Below are positions 18,756 through 27,832 of a stretch of DNA of 64,000 bases, in pieces. Source of the DNA: Duganella margarita. GTDB lineage: Bacteria; Pseudomonadota; Gammaproteobacteria; Burkholderiales; Burkholderiaceae_D. The stretch is from contig NZ_WWCS01000006.1 of NCBI RefSeq assembly GCF_009857535.1, positions 1 through 64,000 of the forward strand, written 5' to 3'. The notes under the pieces are model-generated. The model saw only the letters and a program-made list of their open reading frames with translations. It was not told the origin of the DNA and searched no databases. The number at the start of each line of letters is the position of its first letter. Within the stretch, counting starts at the first letter, position 1. The position numbers were made by a program, and so were the translations under genes.

Positions 18756-18815
18756 GGTGATGGCGGAATCCCCGGCCGGTGCTAGTCTCGCGCGTGTCAA
18801 TTCAGGAGGGCGGCG

Positions 18816-19451
18816 ATGAACAACAGAAGCAGTGGAATAATCAGTGTGATGATCGCCGACGATCATCCCTTGCTGCGCAGCGGCATCGCGGCGGTGCTGT
18901 CGGCCGATCCGCGCTTTGCGGTGGTAGCCGAGGCCTGCGACGGCGATCTTGCTCTGGAGCTATATCAGCGCTTCCGGCCTGACGTCACGCTGATGGATTT
19001 GCAGATGCCGGGCCTGAACGGCATCGACGCCACCATTGCCATCCGCGACATCAATCCCCAGGCCCGCATCATCATCTTGACGACGTATGGCGGCGAGGTG
19101 CAGGTGGCGCGTGGACTGAAGGCCGGCGCCAGCGGCTACATCCTGAAGAACATGGCGCGCACCGAGTTGAGCCACTACATCCTGTCGGTGCACGCCGGCC
19201 AGCAGCAGCTGGCGCCGCAGCTGGCCTGCAGCCTGGCCAGCAGCTTCCAGCAGGATACGCTGAGCAAGCGCGAGATCCAGGTGCTGCGCGTGATCGCCGA
19301 CGGCAACTCCAACCAGCGCGCCGGCACCCAGCTGGGCCTGAGCGAGGACACCATCAAGGCCCACATGAAAACCATCCTGCAAAAACTCGACGCCCGCGAC
19401 CGCACCCACGCGGTGATGATCGCCATGCGCCGGGGTTACTGGGAGGCCTAG
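18816..19451 (+). CDS. LuxR/NarL-type response regulator
   Basis: A 211-residue protein. It has a receiver domain with acidic pair Asp15-Asp16 and phospho-acceptor Asp61 (TLMDLQMPG), a conserved Lys in YILKN, and a C-terminal LuxR helix-turn-helix (LSKREIQVLRVIADG...LGLSEDTIKAHMK). The start ATG has AGGAGG six bases upstream. It follows the beta-propeller kinase, which uses the HisKA_3 type normally paired with this regulator class, so the two very probably form one system. Its target genes are unknown. Confidence 0.92.
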   Translation: MNNRSSGIISVMIADDHPLLRSGIAAVLSADPRFAVVAEACDGDLALELYQRFRPDVTLMDLQMPGLNGIDATIAIRDINPQARIIILTTYGGEVQVARGLKAGASGYILKNMARTELSHYILSVHAGQQQLAPQLACSLASSFQQDTLSKREIQVLRVIADGNSNQRAGTQLGLSEDTIKAHMKTILQKLDARDRTHAVMIAMRRGYWEA

Positions 19452-19484
19452 CCCGCCGCGCGGAGGTGATATGCTACGCGGCTT

Positions 19485-20441
19485 ATGCTTGAAATCCTCG
19501 CCATCACCTGTCCCATCTATCTGGTCGTTCTCGCCGGTTATCTCGCCACCCGCAGCGGGCTGTTTGCCCGCGCCGATATGCAGGTATTCGGCAAATTCGT
19601 CTTCAACCTGGCGCTGCCGGCATTGATCTTCAATGCGCTGGCGCAGCGCCATATCAGCGACATTCTGCATCCCGGCTATCTGCTGTCCTATCTGTTCGGC
19701 TCGCTGCTGATGCTGACGCTGGCGTTTGTGATCGGCCGCCAGCTGTTGGGCCTGAACCTGGTCCGCAGCACCTTCCTGGCGATGGGCGTGTCGTGCTCCA
19801 ACAGCAGCTTCATCGGCTTTCCGATTTTGATGCTGATGGTGGCGCCGGTGGCGGGCGTGGCGCTGGGCCTGAATGTGATCGTCGAAAACCTGGTGATGCT
19901 GCCGCTGCTGCTGGCGATGGCAGAACACGGCAAGAGCGGTGGCGGCGGTGCCTGGCATCAGGTGATGCGCCAGTCGGCGCGGCGGCTGATGAAAAATCCG
20001 CTGGTGATGTCGGTGACGGCCGGGCTGGTCATCAGCGTGGCGCAGATTCCGCTGCCGCAGCCGGTGGTGCGCAGCGTGAACCTGTTTGCCCAGGCCAGCG
20101 GCGGCTTGTCGCTGTTTGCCATCGGCGGCATGCTGGTCGGACTGTCGCTGAGCGCCGGCTGGCAGCGCGTGGTGCCGCTGGTGGCGGGTAAGCTGATTGG
20201 TCACCCGCTAGCGGTGTTGCTGATCTCATCGCTGCTGCTGCCGTTGCTGGGCGTGGCGCCGATGAGTCCCGAACTGCGCGCCGCGGCGCTGCTGATGGCG
20301 GCCATGCCGATGCTGAGCATCTATCCGATCCTGGCCCAGGCTTACGGCGAGGCCGACCGCAGCGCCACCGCGCTGCTGATCTGCATGGTGGCGTCGTTCT
20401 TCACGCTCAGCGGGTGGATGTGGCTGGTGACGCCGCATTGA
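19485..20441 (+). CDS. AEC-family (auxin efflux carrier-like) permease
   Basis: A 318-residue membrane protein with about ten hydrophobic segments in two halves. It has the AEC-type motifs FNLALPALIFNALA and NSSFIGFPIL. Family members export or import small carboxylates. It lies 33 bp after the response regulator and may be in the same transcript. The substrate is unknown. It is distinct in sequence from the second AEC gene at 60098. Confidence 0.85.
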   Translation: MLEILAITCPIYLVVLAGYLATRSGLFARADMQVFGKFVFNLALPALIFNALAQRHISDILHPGYLLSYLFGSLLMLTLAFVIGRQLLGLNLVRSTFLAMGVSCSNSSFIGFPILMLMVAPVAGVALGLNVIVENLVMLPLLLAMAEHGKSGGGGAWHQVMRQSARRLMKNPLVMSVTAGLVISVAQIPLPQPVVRSVNLFAQASGGLSLFAIGGMLVGLSLSAGWQRVVPLVAGKLIGHPLAVLLISSLLLPLLGVAPMSPELRAAALLMAAMPMLSIYPILAQAYGEADRSATALLICMVASFFTLSGWMWLVTPH

Positions 20442-20533
20442 CCTAAATCAAAATGGAATAAGATAAATATTTATTAATTGTTGTTGTTGCGGTGACTATA
20501 TAATTGCCGGCGGATTTTATGCTGAAAGTGATT

Positions 20534-22132
20534 ATGCGGTTAAACCTGCCAATTAGTAATGTGGAATATGTTCTGGATGCCTGCGAGACGATTGTTTCAA
20601 AAACTGATCTCCAGGGAAATATTACTTATGTAAATAGAGATTTTATCAAGATCAGCGGCTATGCCGAGGAGGAGCTGCTCGGCGCACCGCAGAATATCCT
20701 GCGCCACCCGGACATGCCAGCGGCCGCGTTCGCCGATATGTGGCGTGCGCTGAAGGCGGGCAGGGCATGGACCGGACTCGTCAAGAACCGCTGCAAGAAT
20801 GGCGATTTCTACTGGGTCGAGGCGAATGCCGCGCCGTATCTGGAAAATGGCCGGGTCGTCGGCTATACCTCGGTGCGGGTAAAGCCGTCGCGGGAGCAAA
20901 TCGAGTCCGCGCAGCGTCTTTATAATACGGATCATCTGCGCTTTCCGGAAAAACGGAGTATATCGCTGTCGTTCCAGTTAAATGCGCTATTCCTTTTGAT
21001 AATCGCCCTGATGCCGGCGGCACTGATATCGCCGGCGATGACGGCGGTGGACATGGCGTTGGCGCTGGCGGCGTGGATGCTGCTGCGCAAAACCGCGATC
21101 CGGCCGCTCAACGACATGCGTGCACACCTGGCGCAGATGAGCGGCGGCGACCTCACGGCCCGCATTGCCACGCACGGCAGCAGCGAGGCGATGGAGATGC
21201 AGCACGCGCTGCGCATCCTGCAGACCAACCTGAAATCGCTGGTCGGCCAGATCAAGGAGGCCGGCAGCGTGGTCAACGCCGGCGCCGACCATATCGCGCA
21301 TGGCAATGCCGACCTGTCCGCGCGCACCGAAGGTCAATCCAGTTCGCTGGAACAGACCGCCGCGGCGATGAAGCAGATGACCAGCACCGTGCGCCAGAAC
21401 GCCGACGCCGCGCACGACGCCAACGAACTGGCGCTGGCGGCGGCCCGCGTGGCGGGCCAAGGCGGCGCCGCCGTCGACGCCGTGGTGCACACCATGGAAT
21501 CGATCCGCGCCAGCTCCACCCGCATTGCCGACATCATTACGGTGATCGACAGCATCGCCTTCCAGACCAATATCCTGGCGTTGAATGCCGCCGTGGAGGC
21601 GGCGCGCGCCGGTGAACAGGGGCGCGGCTTTGCGGTGGTCGCCACGGAAGTGCGCAATCTGGCCCAGCGTTCGGCGACGGCGGCGCGCGAGATCACCCAG
21701 CTGATCACCCATTCGGTCAGCGAAGTGGAAAGCGGCAGCCGCCAGGCCGCCGATGCGGGCCGCATCATGGCCGGCATTGTGGCCTCGGTGGGGAAGGTGG
21801 CGCAGTATATGGGCGACATCAGCAATGCCAGCAAGGAGCAGAGCAGCGGCATTGCGCAGATCGATCAGGCGGTGGCGCACATCGACGCCATCAACCAGCA
21901 GAATGCGGTGGTGGTGCAAGAGGCGGAGCTGGCCGCGCGCCGCATGCAGCAGCAGGCGGCGCAACTTGCCGGCTTGATCGGCCAGTTCAAACTGGTGGCC
22001 GTTGCCGCTGCGTCGAATGTGCTGCGCCTCGATGCGCGCCGCCAGCAGGCGGAGACGCCGGTTGCCGTACAGCGGCAGGGACAGGCTGCAGAAGCCTGTT
22101 CCCGGGATGCGGTCAGCGTCGCCCGGCCTTGA
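20534..22132 (+). CDS. PAS-domain methyl-accepting chemotaxis protein (Aer-like)
   Basis: A 532-residue protein. It has an N-terminal PAS domain (about 5-115; [29 protein letters not shown]), a hydrophobic segment (about 150-190), a HAMP-like linker, and a signalling domain with the highly conserved hairpin tip ([20 protein letters not shown]). PAS residues of this type bind flavin in Aer, so it may be an energy or redox taxis receptor. I chose ATG 20534 because family members begin [13 protein letters not shown]. Earlier in-frame starts exist at 20519 (ATG) and 20504 (TTG). The upstream 90 bp are unusually AT-rich for this window, consistent with a promoter. Confidence 0.9.
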   Translation: MRLNLPISNVEYVLDACETIVSKTDLQGNITYVNRDFIKISGYAEEELLGAPQNILRHPDMPAAAFADMWRALKAGRAWTGLVKNRCKNGDFYWVEANAAPYLENGRVVGYTSVRVKPSREQIESAQRLYNTDHLRFPEKRSISLSFQLNALFLLIIALMPAALISPAMTAVDMALALAAWMLLRKTAIRPLNDMRAHLAQMSGGDLTARIATHGSSEAMEMQHALRILQTNLKSLVGQIKEAGSVVNAGADHIAHGNADLSARTEGQSSSLEQTAAAMKQMTSTVRQNADAAHDANELALAAARVAGQGGAAVDAVVHTMESIRASSTRIADIITVIDSIAFQTNILALNAAVEAARAGEQGRGFAVVATEVRNLAQRSATAAREITQLITHSVSEVESGSRQAADAGRIMAGIVASVGKVAQYMGDISNASKEQSSGIAQIDQAVAHIDAINQQNAVVVQEAELAARRMQQQAAQLAGLIGQFKLVAVAAASNVLRLDARRQQAETPVAVQRQGQAAEACSRDAVSVARP

Positions 22133-22340
22133 TCTTGCGGGCCGGCGCCGCCTGTGACGGATGTTCGGCGGCGGCGCCGAACAAGGCCTCCACCATCGGA
22201 TCGCGGCGGATGCACAGCTTCTTGGCGCGGGTGGGGTAGTTGGTGTCATCGATCAGGCGGTGCACGCGTGCACCCTCGCGGTTAACGGTCACGCTCAACG
22301 TCGGACCGTTGTAGTAATCCTGTGCCATTTCCAGTTCCAT
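22113..22340 (-). CDS. Small hypothetical protein
   Basis: A 75-residue protein whose 3' end overlaps the end of the chemoreceptor gene by 20 bp. It is hydrophilic, with a basic C-terminus (RKIKAGRR) and a motif-like [17 protein letters not shown]. The start has AAAGAGAA upstream. It precedes no gene on its own strand within 300 bp except the end of the region, and it lies just after the PaaX-like gene on the same strand. I recognise no family. The good ribosome site supports a real gene. Confidence 0.5.
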   Translation of the reverse strand: MELEMAQDYYNGPTLSVTVNREGARVHRLIDDTNYPTRAKKLCIRRDPMVEALFGAAAEHPSQAAPARKIKAGRR

Positions 22341-22359
22341 CTTGATTCTCTTTCGATGA

Positions 22360-23277
22360 TTAAGCAGTCATGTACACGCTGGACCGGCGCATCGTTTGCC
22401 GGGTCGGTGGCGCTGCAATGACTGGCTGTTCCAGCGCCGGCGTTTCAGTGATCTTGAGGATGTGGCGGCGCGCCTGCGCCGCGCATCCTGCGTACAGCGC
22501 GACATAGGTCTGGTAGGCGGCCATCGCCGGCCAGTCTTGCGGCAGCAGCTCCTGGGGCAGCAGCGGATCGCTGCGGCGGCTGTGCTGGTAGCCGTGGCTG
22601 ACCAGCAGGCGCACCATGTAGGCCTGCTGGTCGGTGAGCGCGGCTCGCTTGCCCAGCAGTGCGCGCAGCGGCAGGAAGCGCTGCTGGAACTGTTCGTACA
22701 GTTCCTTCGGCGTCTCCAGGTCCCAGTCCATCTTGCCGAACAGCGGCTGGCGCACGGCCGCTGCCAGCTGGCTGCCGCTCACTTCAAACAGCGCCAGGCC
22801 GTGGTCTTCGCCGCACTGCACGCCACGCGCGTAGGACGCCGGCCGCGCCATGATGTTGGGCGCCAGCACGCAGTAGTCCAGATCCAGCAGCTGCTTGCGC
22901 GCGCTGGCGTAACGTGCGGCGCTGAAGCCGCCGCTGTGCACCAGCATGCTCCAGTCTTCGCCGAAGTTGCGCGCGGCCGGGATGTTGAGACGCTGGCGCG
23001 CAGCCTGGATGACGGCCGCCGTTGACGGCGCCAGCATGCACAGGCTGCGGCGGCCATGGCGCTCGATCTTGATCAATTTGGCCTCGGCCAGCCGGAACAG
23101 GGCGGTGCGGATGGTGCGCTCCTGAAAGCCGAGCGGTTCGAGCAGGGCGATGACGCTGCCCAGCCATTGGGTCTTCTGGCCGAACGCCTGCGCCTCGCTG
23201 AACATCAGTTTGAGCAGGGTGCTCAGGCGCGGTTTGGCCTGGCGCAGGACGGCGTCGATGTGGAATTGGCTATTCAT
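22360..23277 (-). CDS. PaaX-family transcriptional regulator
   Basis: A 305-residue protein with the PaaX layout. The N-terminal winged helix is about 20-95 (LKLMFSEAQAF; ERTIRTALFRLAEAKLIKIERHGRRS), then a central PaaX dimer region and a C-terminal PaaX_C-like part (FLPLRALLGKRAALTDQQAYMVRLLVSHGYQHSRRSDPLLP in two pieces). Characterised members repress phenylacetate catabolism and sense phenylacetyl-CoA. No paa gene is present here. It is the last gene of the hemerythrin operon, and its start overlaps the membrane protein stop by 8 bp. I infer that it regulates this operon or another anaerobic function, not phenylacetate catabolism. Confidence 0.8.
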   Translation of the reverse strand: MNSQFHIDAVLRQAKPRLSTLLKLMFSEAQAFGQKTQWLGSVIALLEPLGFQERTIRTALFRLAEAKLIKIERHGRRSLCMLAPSTAAVIQAARQRLNIPAARNFGEDWSMLVHSGGFSAARYASARKQLLDLDYCVLAPNIMARPASYARGVQCGEDHGLALFEVSGSQLAAAVRQPLFGKMDWDLETPKELYEQFQQRFLPLRALLGKRAALTDQQAYMVRLLVSHGYQHSRRSDPLLPQELLPQDWPAMAAYQTYVALYAGCAAQARRHILKITETPALEQPVIAAPPTRQTMRRSSVYMTA

Positions 23278-24601
23278 GATAGTGGGGGACGGAGAGATGC
23301 TGGTTAGGCGCGTTGCGCGACTGGCGGTACAGGCGCACGGCGCGGCCGAGATTGAGCCAGAGCGCCAGGCAGGCGGCGCACATCAGTGCCGCGGCCGGGC
23401 GCGCCAGCGCCGGTTGGTAGCAGGCGGCCAGCAACAGCAGCAGGCCGGCGGCATGCGCGCCGAACTGCCATTGCGCGTGCCGCTCGGGAATGATCTGGCT
23501 GATGCTGGGCGGCTTGCGGCCACTGGTCTCCCGTAGTTGCTGCAGGTGGTACCAGGTGAGAAAAGGGACGATCTTGTACAGCATGCCGCAGACGGCCGAC
23601 AGCGCGAAGCCGGCGACCAGCAGCACGCCGACCGCCAGCGGCGTGGCGCCGGATGCCGCCGACGGCCATGCCCACAGGCCGATCGCCGCCAGCAGGCTGG
23701 CCATGGCGGTACACCAGTAAAGCGTGGTCGGGTCGGCGCGCGGGCGCTTGCGGCGCGCCAGCAGGTGCAGCGTGGTGGCGCCGAACAGTGCGTAGCCGGC
23801 CGCCAGCAGGAAGGCGCAGGTCGTGTGCAGCAGCGCGCCGCGACCGCTCCAGCCGCCCGACAGCGACACTGCGCCCAGTAGCAGGAACATCCAGGTGGCG
23901 TAGGCGCCGGTCAGGTGGCGGGGATAGGGCGCGGTGAGCATGAACATCGGCGCCACCTGGAAGGCGATGGCGATCACCAGCAGGCCCGCCCAGCCCAGCA
24001 TGCCCCACATGGCGTGCAGGTCGGTCAGGCGCTGCAACGGCAGCTGGATCAGGCCGGGCCAGGCGAACGCGCTTGCCAGCATGCCGCCCAGCGTCATGGT
24101 CAGCACCAGCGCCGCCAGCGCCAGGCGGATGCCGGCCACCACCGCGCCGGAACCTGGCAGGTGGTACTGCCACATGGCCACCGTACAGGCACCCACAAAC
24201 AGCAGCAGGCCGCCCAGCAGCAGCGCCATCGCCACCCGGAACAGGGCCGGGCTGTCCTGCCAGAAGGCGCAGGCCAGCACCAGCGTGCCGGCGCACAGGC
24301 AGGCGTGCACTACGGCGCCGACCCGGGCGGCGCGCGGCACCTGAATGCCCGCCACCACCGGCAGCAGTTGCAGCAGCGCGCCGATCATCGTCATGCTCAG
24401 GCATCCCAGCACCAGCAGGTGGGTGACGGCCAGCGTCTGCGGCGACCAGCGGGTCAGCAGCGCCGGCGCCCCGTGCCACGCGAGCAAGCCTGCGGCCAGC
24501 GCCGCGAACAACGGCGCGCTGAGGAAAAAGCGTAGCGGCAGCGACAGCGGCGGATGGTCGCCGAAAGAAAGGGCCCGCTGAGGCGCATCGACAGGTTTCA
24601 T
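23270..24601 (-). CDS. 12-TM membrane protein of the denitrification-associated NnrS/heme-copper-like type
   Basis: A 443-residue protein with about 12 hydrophobic segments. Histidine-bearing segments such as VTHLLVLGCLSMTMIGALLQ, a second segment ending LHAMWGMLGWAGLL, and VAPMFMLTAPYP resemble heme-copper oxidase-like or NnrS-like membrane proteins. No complete heme-copper ligand set is evident. It is coupled by ATGA to the DUF2249 gene and overlaps the PaaX-like gene, so it works in that operon. A role in NO or heme/iron handling is an inference from context; NnrS proper is at 54161. Confidence 0.6.
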   Translation of the reverse strand: MKPVDAPQRALSFGDHPPLSLPLRFFLSAPLFAALAAGLLAWHGAPALLTRWSPQTLAVTHLLVLGCLSMTMIGALLQLLPVVAGIQVPRAARVGAVVHACLCAGTLVLACAFWQDSPALFRVAMALLLGGLLLFVGACTVAMWQYHLPGSGAVVAGIRLALAALVLTMTLGGMLASAFAWPGLIQLPLQRLTDLHAMWGMLGWAGLLVIAIAFQVAPMFMLTAPYPRHLTGAYATWMFLLLGAVSLSGGWSGRGALLHTTCAFLLAAGYALFGATTLHLLARRKRPRADPTTLYWCTAMASLLAAIGLWAWPSAASGATPLAVGVLLVAGFALSAVCGMLYKIVPFLTWYHLQQLRETSGRKPPSISQIIPERHAQWQFGAHAAGLLLLLAACYQPALARPAAALMCAACLALWLNLGRAVRLYRQSRNAPNQHLSVPHYHE

Positions 24602-24822
24602 GCGCCGGGCACGAGCCAGATCAGCACTTCGTAGCGGTGGTCCTGCTGCGCGGTGGTGCGGTGACCGTAGCCGTTGCGCTGCAGGATGCTGTACAGCGGC
24701 ACCGGTTCGCGGTCGATCAACACGCGCAGCTTTTCGTCGGGGCCGAGCGTATCGAGCGCTTCGAGGATGCGCACCATCGGCTCCGGCGGCTCCAGTCCGC
24801 CGACATCGAGCACGGCGCTCAT
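24598..24822 (-). CDS. DUF2249 (TusA/SirA-like) protein
   Basis: A 74-residue protein with the DUF2249 pattern: a short beta-alpha-beta-alpha-beta fold, with LDVGGLEPPEPMVRILEAL, and DREPVPLYSIL followed by a histidine-containing stretch. I chose ATG 24822 because it overlaps the hemerythrin stop as ATGA. An in-frame Met at 24834 adds four residues. Its stop likewise overlaps the next gene start as ATGA. DUF2249 proteins commonly sit in denitrification and NO-response clusters; their function is not established. Confidence 0.75.
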   Translation of the reverse strand: MSAVLDVGGLEPPEPMVRILEALDTLGPDEKLRVLIDREPVPLYSILQRNGYGHRTTAQQDHRYEVLIWLVPGA

Positions 24823-25277
24823 GCGACGCTCCATTCGGCCTGTTCCAGCTGCTCCATGCAGGCCAGCACCTCGTCGGCCTGCTGCGCCAGCACGAAATCG
24901 GCCTGCGGATAAAGAATGCCTTCTTCCTTCAGATTATGCTGGCGCATCAGCAGGCGCAGCATGTCGGCCTGGTCGAAGAAGCCGTCGCAGTCGTGGCGCG
25001 CGATGGCGGCCTGCATCTCGCGGAGCATCTCGCGCATCTGGCGGTGCTCGGCGCGCATCACCACCGTGGGGCCGTAGCCATTGCCCAGCGCATGGTCGAG
25101 GCGCGGGAACAGCACCCGTTCTTCCTTGTCCAGGTGACGGCCGAACATGGCCAGGAAGGCGCTGAAATTGGTGGTGGCGGCATCCCAGTGGCGCAGGATG
25201 ACTTCCGATTCCGCCATGGCGTATTGATCGTCGCAGCGGCGGTGATCGTGATCGAGATAGGTGGCGATCTTTTCCAT
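24819..25277 (-). CDS. Hemerythrin-domain protein
   Basis: A 152-residue four-helix protein with the HHE pattern. Metal-ligand-type residues occur in YLDHDHRRCDD, FGRHLDKEERVLFPRLD, RAEHRQMREML and RQHNLKEEGILYP. This suggests a di-iron site. Similar proteins bind O2 or NO or help repair iron-sulfur clusters after nitrosative stress. It is the first gene of a four-gene coupled operon. A perfect FNR/Dnr site lies 59 bases upstream at 25336-25349, which fits induction by low O2 or NO through Dnr encoded at 40158. Confidence 0.85.
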   Translation of the reverse strand: MEKIATYLDHDHRRCDDQYAMAESEVILRHWDAATTNFSAFLAMFGRHLDKEERVLFPRLDHALGNGYGPTVVMRAEHRQMREMLREMQAAIARHDCDGFFDQADMLRLLMRQHNLKEEGILYPQADFVLAQQADEVLACMEQLEQAEWSVA

Positions 25278-25335
25278 CTTGTTTGTCCTTCATTAAGCGT
25301 GCGCACATTGTCCCACCCGGTAAAGGTCAAATTCT

Positions 25336-25349
25336 TTGATTCACATCAA
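25336..25349. promoter_or_regulatory. Perfect FNR/Dnr site shared by the hemerythrin and ubiUVT operons
   Basis: TTGAT-TCAC-ATCAA matches the FNR/Anr/Dnr consensus at every defined position. From its centre, a class II start (-41.5) fits both ways: plus-strand GATACA at 25371-25376, and minus-strand GACAAT at 25307-25312, each sit where a -10 should lie. One box could therefore drive both divergent operons. Confidence 0.85.
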
Positions 25350-25408
25350 GGATTTCCGGGATCACGAAGCGATACAGTTCGTCCGCCTCTGTTAGCCATC
25401 CAAACCAT

Positions 25409-26428
25409 ATGAATCAATCCGACTCTCCCCCCATTGAACTGGTATGCCCGGCCGGCAGCCTGCCGGCGCTGAAGAACGCCATCGACCTGGGCGCCGACTG
25501 CGTCTATCTCGGCTTTCGCGACGCCACCAACGCGCGCAATTTCGCCGGCCTGAATTTCGACGATGCGGCCATCCGCACCGGCATCGGCTACGCCCATGAC
25601 CATGGCCGCAAGGTGCTGCTGGCGCTGAACACCTATCCGCAGCCCGACAACACGGCGCTGTGGCAAAGCGCCATCGACCGCGCCGCCAAAGCCGGCGTGG
25701 ATGCGGTGATCCTGGCCGATCCGGGCCTGATGCGCTACGCCGCCGACCACTATCCGGACCTGCGCCTGCACCTGTCGGTACAAGGCTCGGCCACCAATGC
25801 GGAGGCCATCAACTTCTACCAGAAGCAGTTTGGCGTGGCGCGCGCGGTGCTGCCGCGCGTGCTGTCGCTGGCGCAGGTGGAACACGTGGTGAAGAACACT
25901 TCGGTGGAAGTCGAGGTGTTCGGCTTCGGCAGCCTGTGCGTGATGGTCGAGGGGCGCTGCCAGCTGTCGTCCTACGTGACGGGCGAATCGCCGAACACCC
26001 ACGGCGTCTGCTCGCCGGCCAGGGCGGTGCGCTGGCAGCAGAACCCGCGCGGGCTGGAATCGCGCCTGAACGGCGTGATGATTGACCGCTACACGCCGCA
26101 GGAAAACGCGAGTTATCCGACGCTGTGCAAGGGTCGCTTTGAGGTGGAGGACGAAACCTATTACGCCATCGAGGAACCCACCAGCCTGAATACGCTGGAA
26201 CTGCTGCCGCAGCTGCTGGAGATGGGCGTGCGGGCGGTGAAGATCGAGGGCCGTCAGCGCAGCCCGGCCTATGTGTCGCAGGTCACGCGCGTGTGGCGCG
26301 CGGCGCTGGACGACTGCCTGCGCAATACGGCGCGCTACTCGGTCAAGCCGGCCTGGATGGCGGAACTCAATACGCTGGCCGAAGGCCAGCAGCACACACT
26401 GGGCGCGTATCACCGCGCGTGGAAATAA
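25409..26428 (+). CDS. ubiU: UbiU, O2-independent ubiquinone hydroxylation subunit
   Basis: A 339-residue U32-peptidase-family protein. The four cysteines that bind the [4Fe-4S] cluster in UbiU are seen at Cys177, Cys184, Cys201 and Cys240 ([18 protein letters not shown]). With UbiV it forms the heterodimer that hydroxylates the ubiquinone ring without O2, using prephenate as the oxygen source; UbiT helps as a lipid carrier. It is first of three ubi genes, and a Dnr site lies 60 bases upstream. This would keep ubiquinone available for quinol-dependent nitrate and NO reductases under anaerobiosis. Confidence 0.92.
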   Translation: MNQSDSPPIELVCPAGSLPALKNAIDLGADCVYLGFRDATNARNFAGLNFDDAAIRTGIGYAHDHGRKVLLALNTYPQPDNTALWQSAIDRAAKAGVDAVILADPGLMRYAADHYPDLRLHLSVQGSATNAEAINFYQKQFGVARAVLPRVLSLAQVEHVVKNTSVEVEVFGFGSLCVMVEGRCQLSSYVTGESPNTHGVCSPARAVRWQQNPRGLESRLNGVMIDRYTPQENASYPTLCKGRFEVEDETYYAIEEPTSLNTLELLPQLLEMGVRAVKIEGRQRSPAYVSQVTRVWRAALDDCLRNTARYSVKPAWMAELNTLAEGQQHTLGAYHRAWK

Positions 26429-26441
26429 CATCGGAGAAGTC

Positions 26442-27341
26442 ATGCTCAAACTCGCCCTCGGGCCGCTGCTGTATTACTGGCCGCGCGCCAAGGTCATGGA
26501 ATTTTATGAGGACATCGCGGACAGCGCGGTGGATATCGTTTACCTCGGCGAGACCGTGTGTTCGCGCCGCCACGAGCTGCGCGCCGCCGACTGGCTGGCT
26601 GTCGCCGAGCTGCTGCAGGGCCGCGGCAAGGAAGTGGTCATGTCGACGCTGGCGCTGATCGAATCGAGCGCGGATGTCGGCGCCCAGCGCAAGCTGGTGG
26701 CCAACGGCCGCTTCCAGGTCGAGGCCAACGATATGGGCGCGGTGCACTTGCTGGAAGGGCAGACGTTCATCGCCGGCCCGCACCTCAACGTCTACAACCC
26801 GCCGACGCTGTCGCTATTGCATGGGCTGGGCGCGAAGCGCTGGATCATGCCGCTGGAGATGGGCCGCGCGGGACTGGCGCATATGCAGCGCGAACGGCCT
26901 ACCGGCATGGAGACCGAGGTATTTGCGTTCGGCCGCATGCCGCTGGCGTTTTCGGCGCGCTGCTTCACGGCGCGCAACCGCAACCTGCCGAAGGACGACT
27001 GTCGCTTCAGCTGCATCGACCATCCGGATGGCATGATGATGCAGACGCGCGAAAAGCAGCAGTTCCTGGTGCTGAACGGCATCCAGAGCCAGTCGGCACT
27101 GGTGTATAACCTGGCGGCGGAGATGCGGCAGATGGCGGAACTGGGCGTGGACGTGGCGCGCCTCAGTCCACAGTCGACCCATATGAAACAGATCATCGCC
27201 GCCTTTGACGCCGCGCGCACCGGCGCGCTGGCGCCGCGCCAGGCCGCGCAGGCGATCTCGCCGCTGCTGCCGTCCGCGGCCTGCAATGGCTACTGGTACG
27301 GCAAGCCCGGACTTGAATACAGCATGGAGAACGCAGCATGA
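26442..27341 (+). CDS. ubiV: UbiV, O2-independent ubiquinone hydroxylation subunit
   Basis: A 299-residue U32-family protein, the UbiU partner. Cys40, Cys174, Cys187 and Cys191 match the UbiV [4Fe-4S] cysteine pattern (one near residue 39 and a cluster near 180-197 in E. coli). I chose ATG 26442, which follows GGAGAAGTC and begins with [14 protein letters not shown] as in UbiV. It lies 13 bp after ubiU and overlaps ubiT by ATGA, so all three are translated together. Confidence 0.92.
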   Translation: MLKLALGPLLYYWPRAKVMEFYEDIADSAVDIVYLGETVCSRRHELRAADWLAVAELLQGRGKEVVMSTLALIESSADVGAQRKLVANGRFQVEANDMGAVHLLEGQTFIAGPHLNVYNPPTLSLLHGLGAKRWIMPLEMGRAGLAHMQRERPTGMETEVFAFGRMPLAFSARCFTARNRNLPKDDCRFSCIDHPDGMMMQTREKQQFLVLNGIQSQSALVYNLAAEMRQMAELGVDVARLSPQSTHMKQIIAAFDAARTGALAPRQAAQAISPLLPSAACNGYWYGKPGLEYSMENAA

Positions 27342-27832
27342 ACCCTGTCGCACAAAATCATTACGGCGCCGCCCAGCCTCTGCCTGCTCTGGCGGCGGCG
27401 CTGGGCCAGCGTCTGCCGGCCTATCCCGGATCGCTGCTGTGCGTGGCCGCGCTCAATCTGGTGCTCAAGCCGCATCTTCCGGACGACGTGCGCGCTGGCC
27501 TGGCAGGGCGGCACCTGCGGGGGCGCGTCACCGACGCCGGCGTGGCGTTCGACTTCACCTGGCGCGGCGACGGCTTCGCGGCGCTGCACCGCAGCGGCGT
27601 CCCGGATCTGGAAATCGGCGCCTGCGCGCGCGACTTCGTGGCACTCGCCAGACGCGAGCAGGACCCGGACACGCTGTTCTTCTCTCGCCGCCTGCGGATG
27701 GAAGGCGATACGGAGCTCGGACTGCTGGTGAAGAATACCCTCGATGCGATGGAACTGCCGGTGACGGAATTGGGTCGGCAGGCCCTGGCGCGGGTTTTCA
27801 GCCTGTTGCCTGGCCGGGGCGCCGCACGCTGA
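27338..27832 (+). CDS. ubiT: UbiT, SCP2-type lipid carrier for anaerobic ubiquinone synthesis
   Basis: A 164-residue SCP2 (sterol carrier protein 2)-fold protein. Characteristic parts include [17 protein letters not shown] and [27 protein letters not shown]. It binds isoprenoid quinone intermediates for UbiU-UbiV. The start ATG overlaps the ubiV stop as ATGA. Its 3' end overlaps the nrdG 3' end on the other strand by 35 bp, so the two convergent genes share an antisense segment. Confidence 0.9.
   Translation: MNPVAQNHYGAAQPLPALAAALGQRLPAYPGSLLCVAALNLVLKPHLPDDVRAGLAGRHLRGRVTDAGVAFDFTWRGDGFAALHRSGVPDLEIGACARDFVALARREQDPDTLFFSRRLRMEGDTELGLLVKNTLDAMELPVTELGRQALARVFSLLPGRGAAR

Noticed and set aside
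27798..27832. Possible frameshift or misassembly where ubiT and nrdG 3' ends overlap
   Set aside because: Both reading frames keep family-typical C-termini; a 35-bp convergent overlap is common in this dense region.
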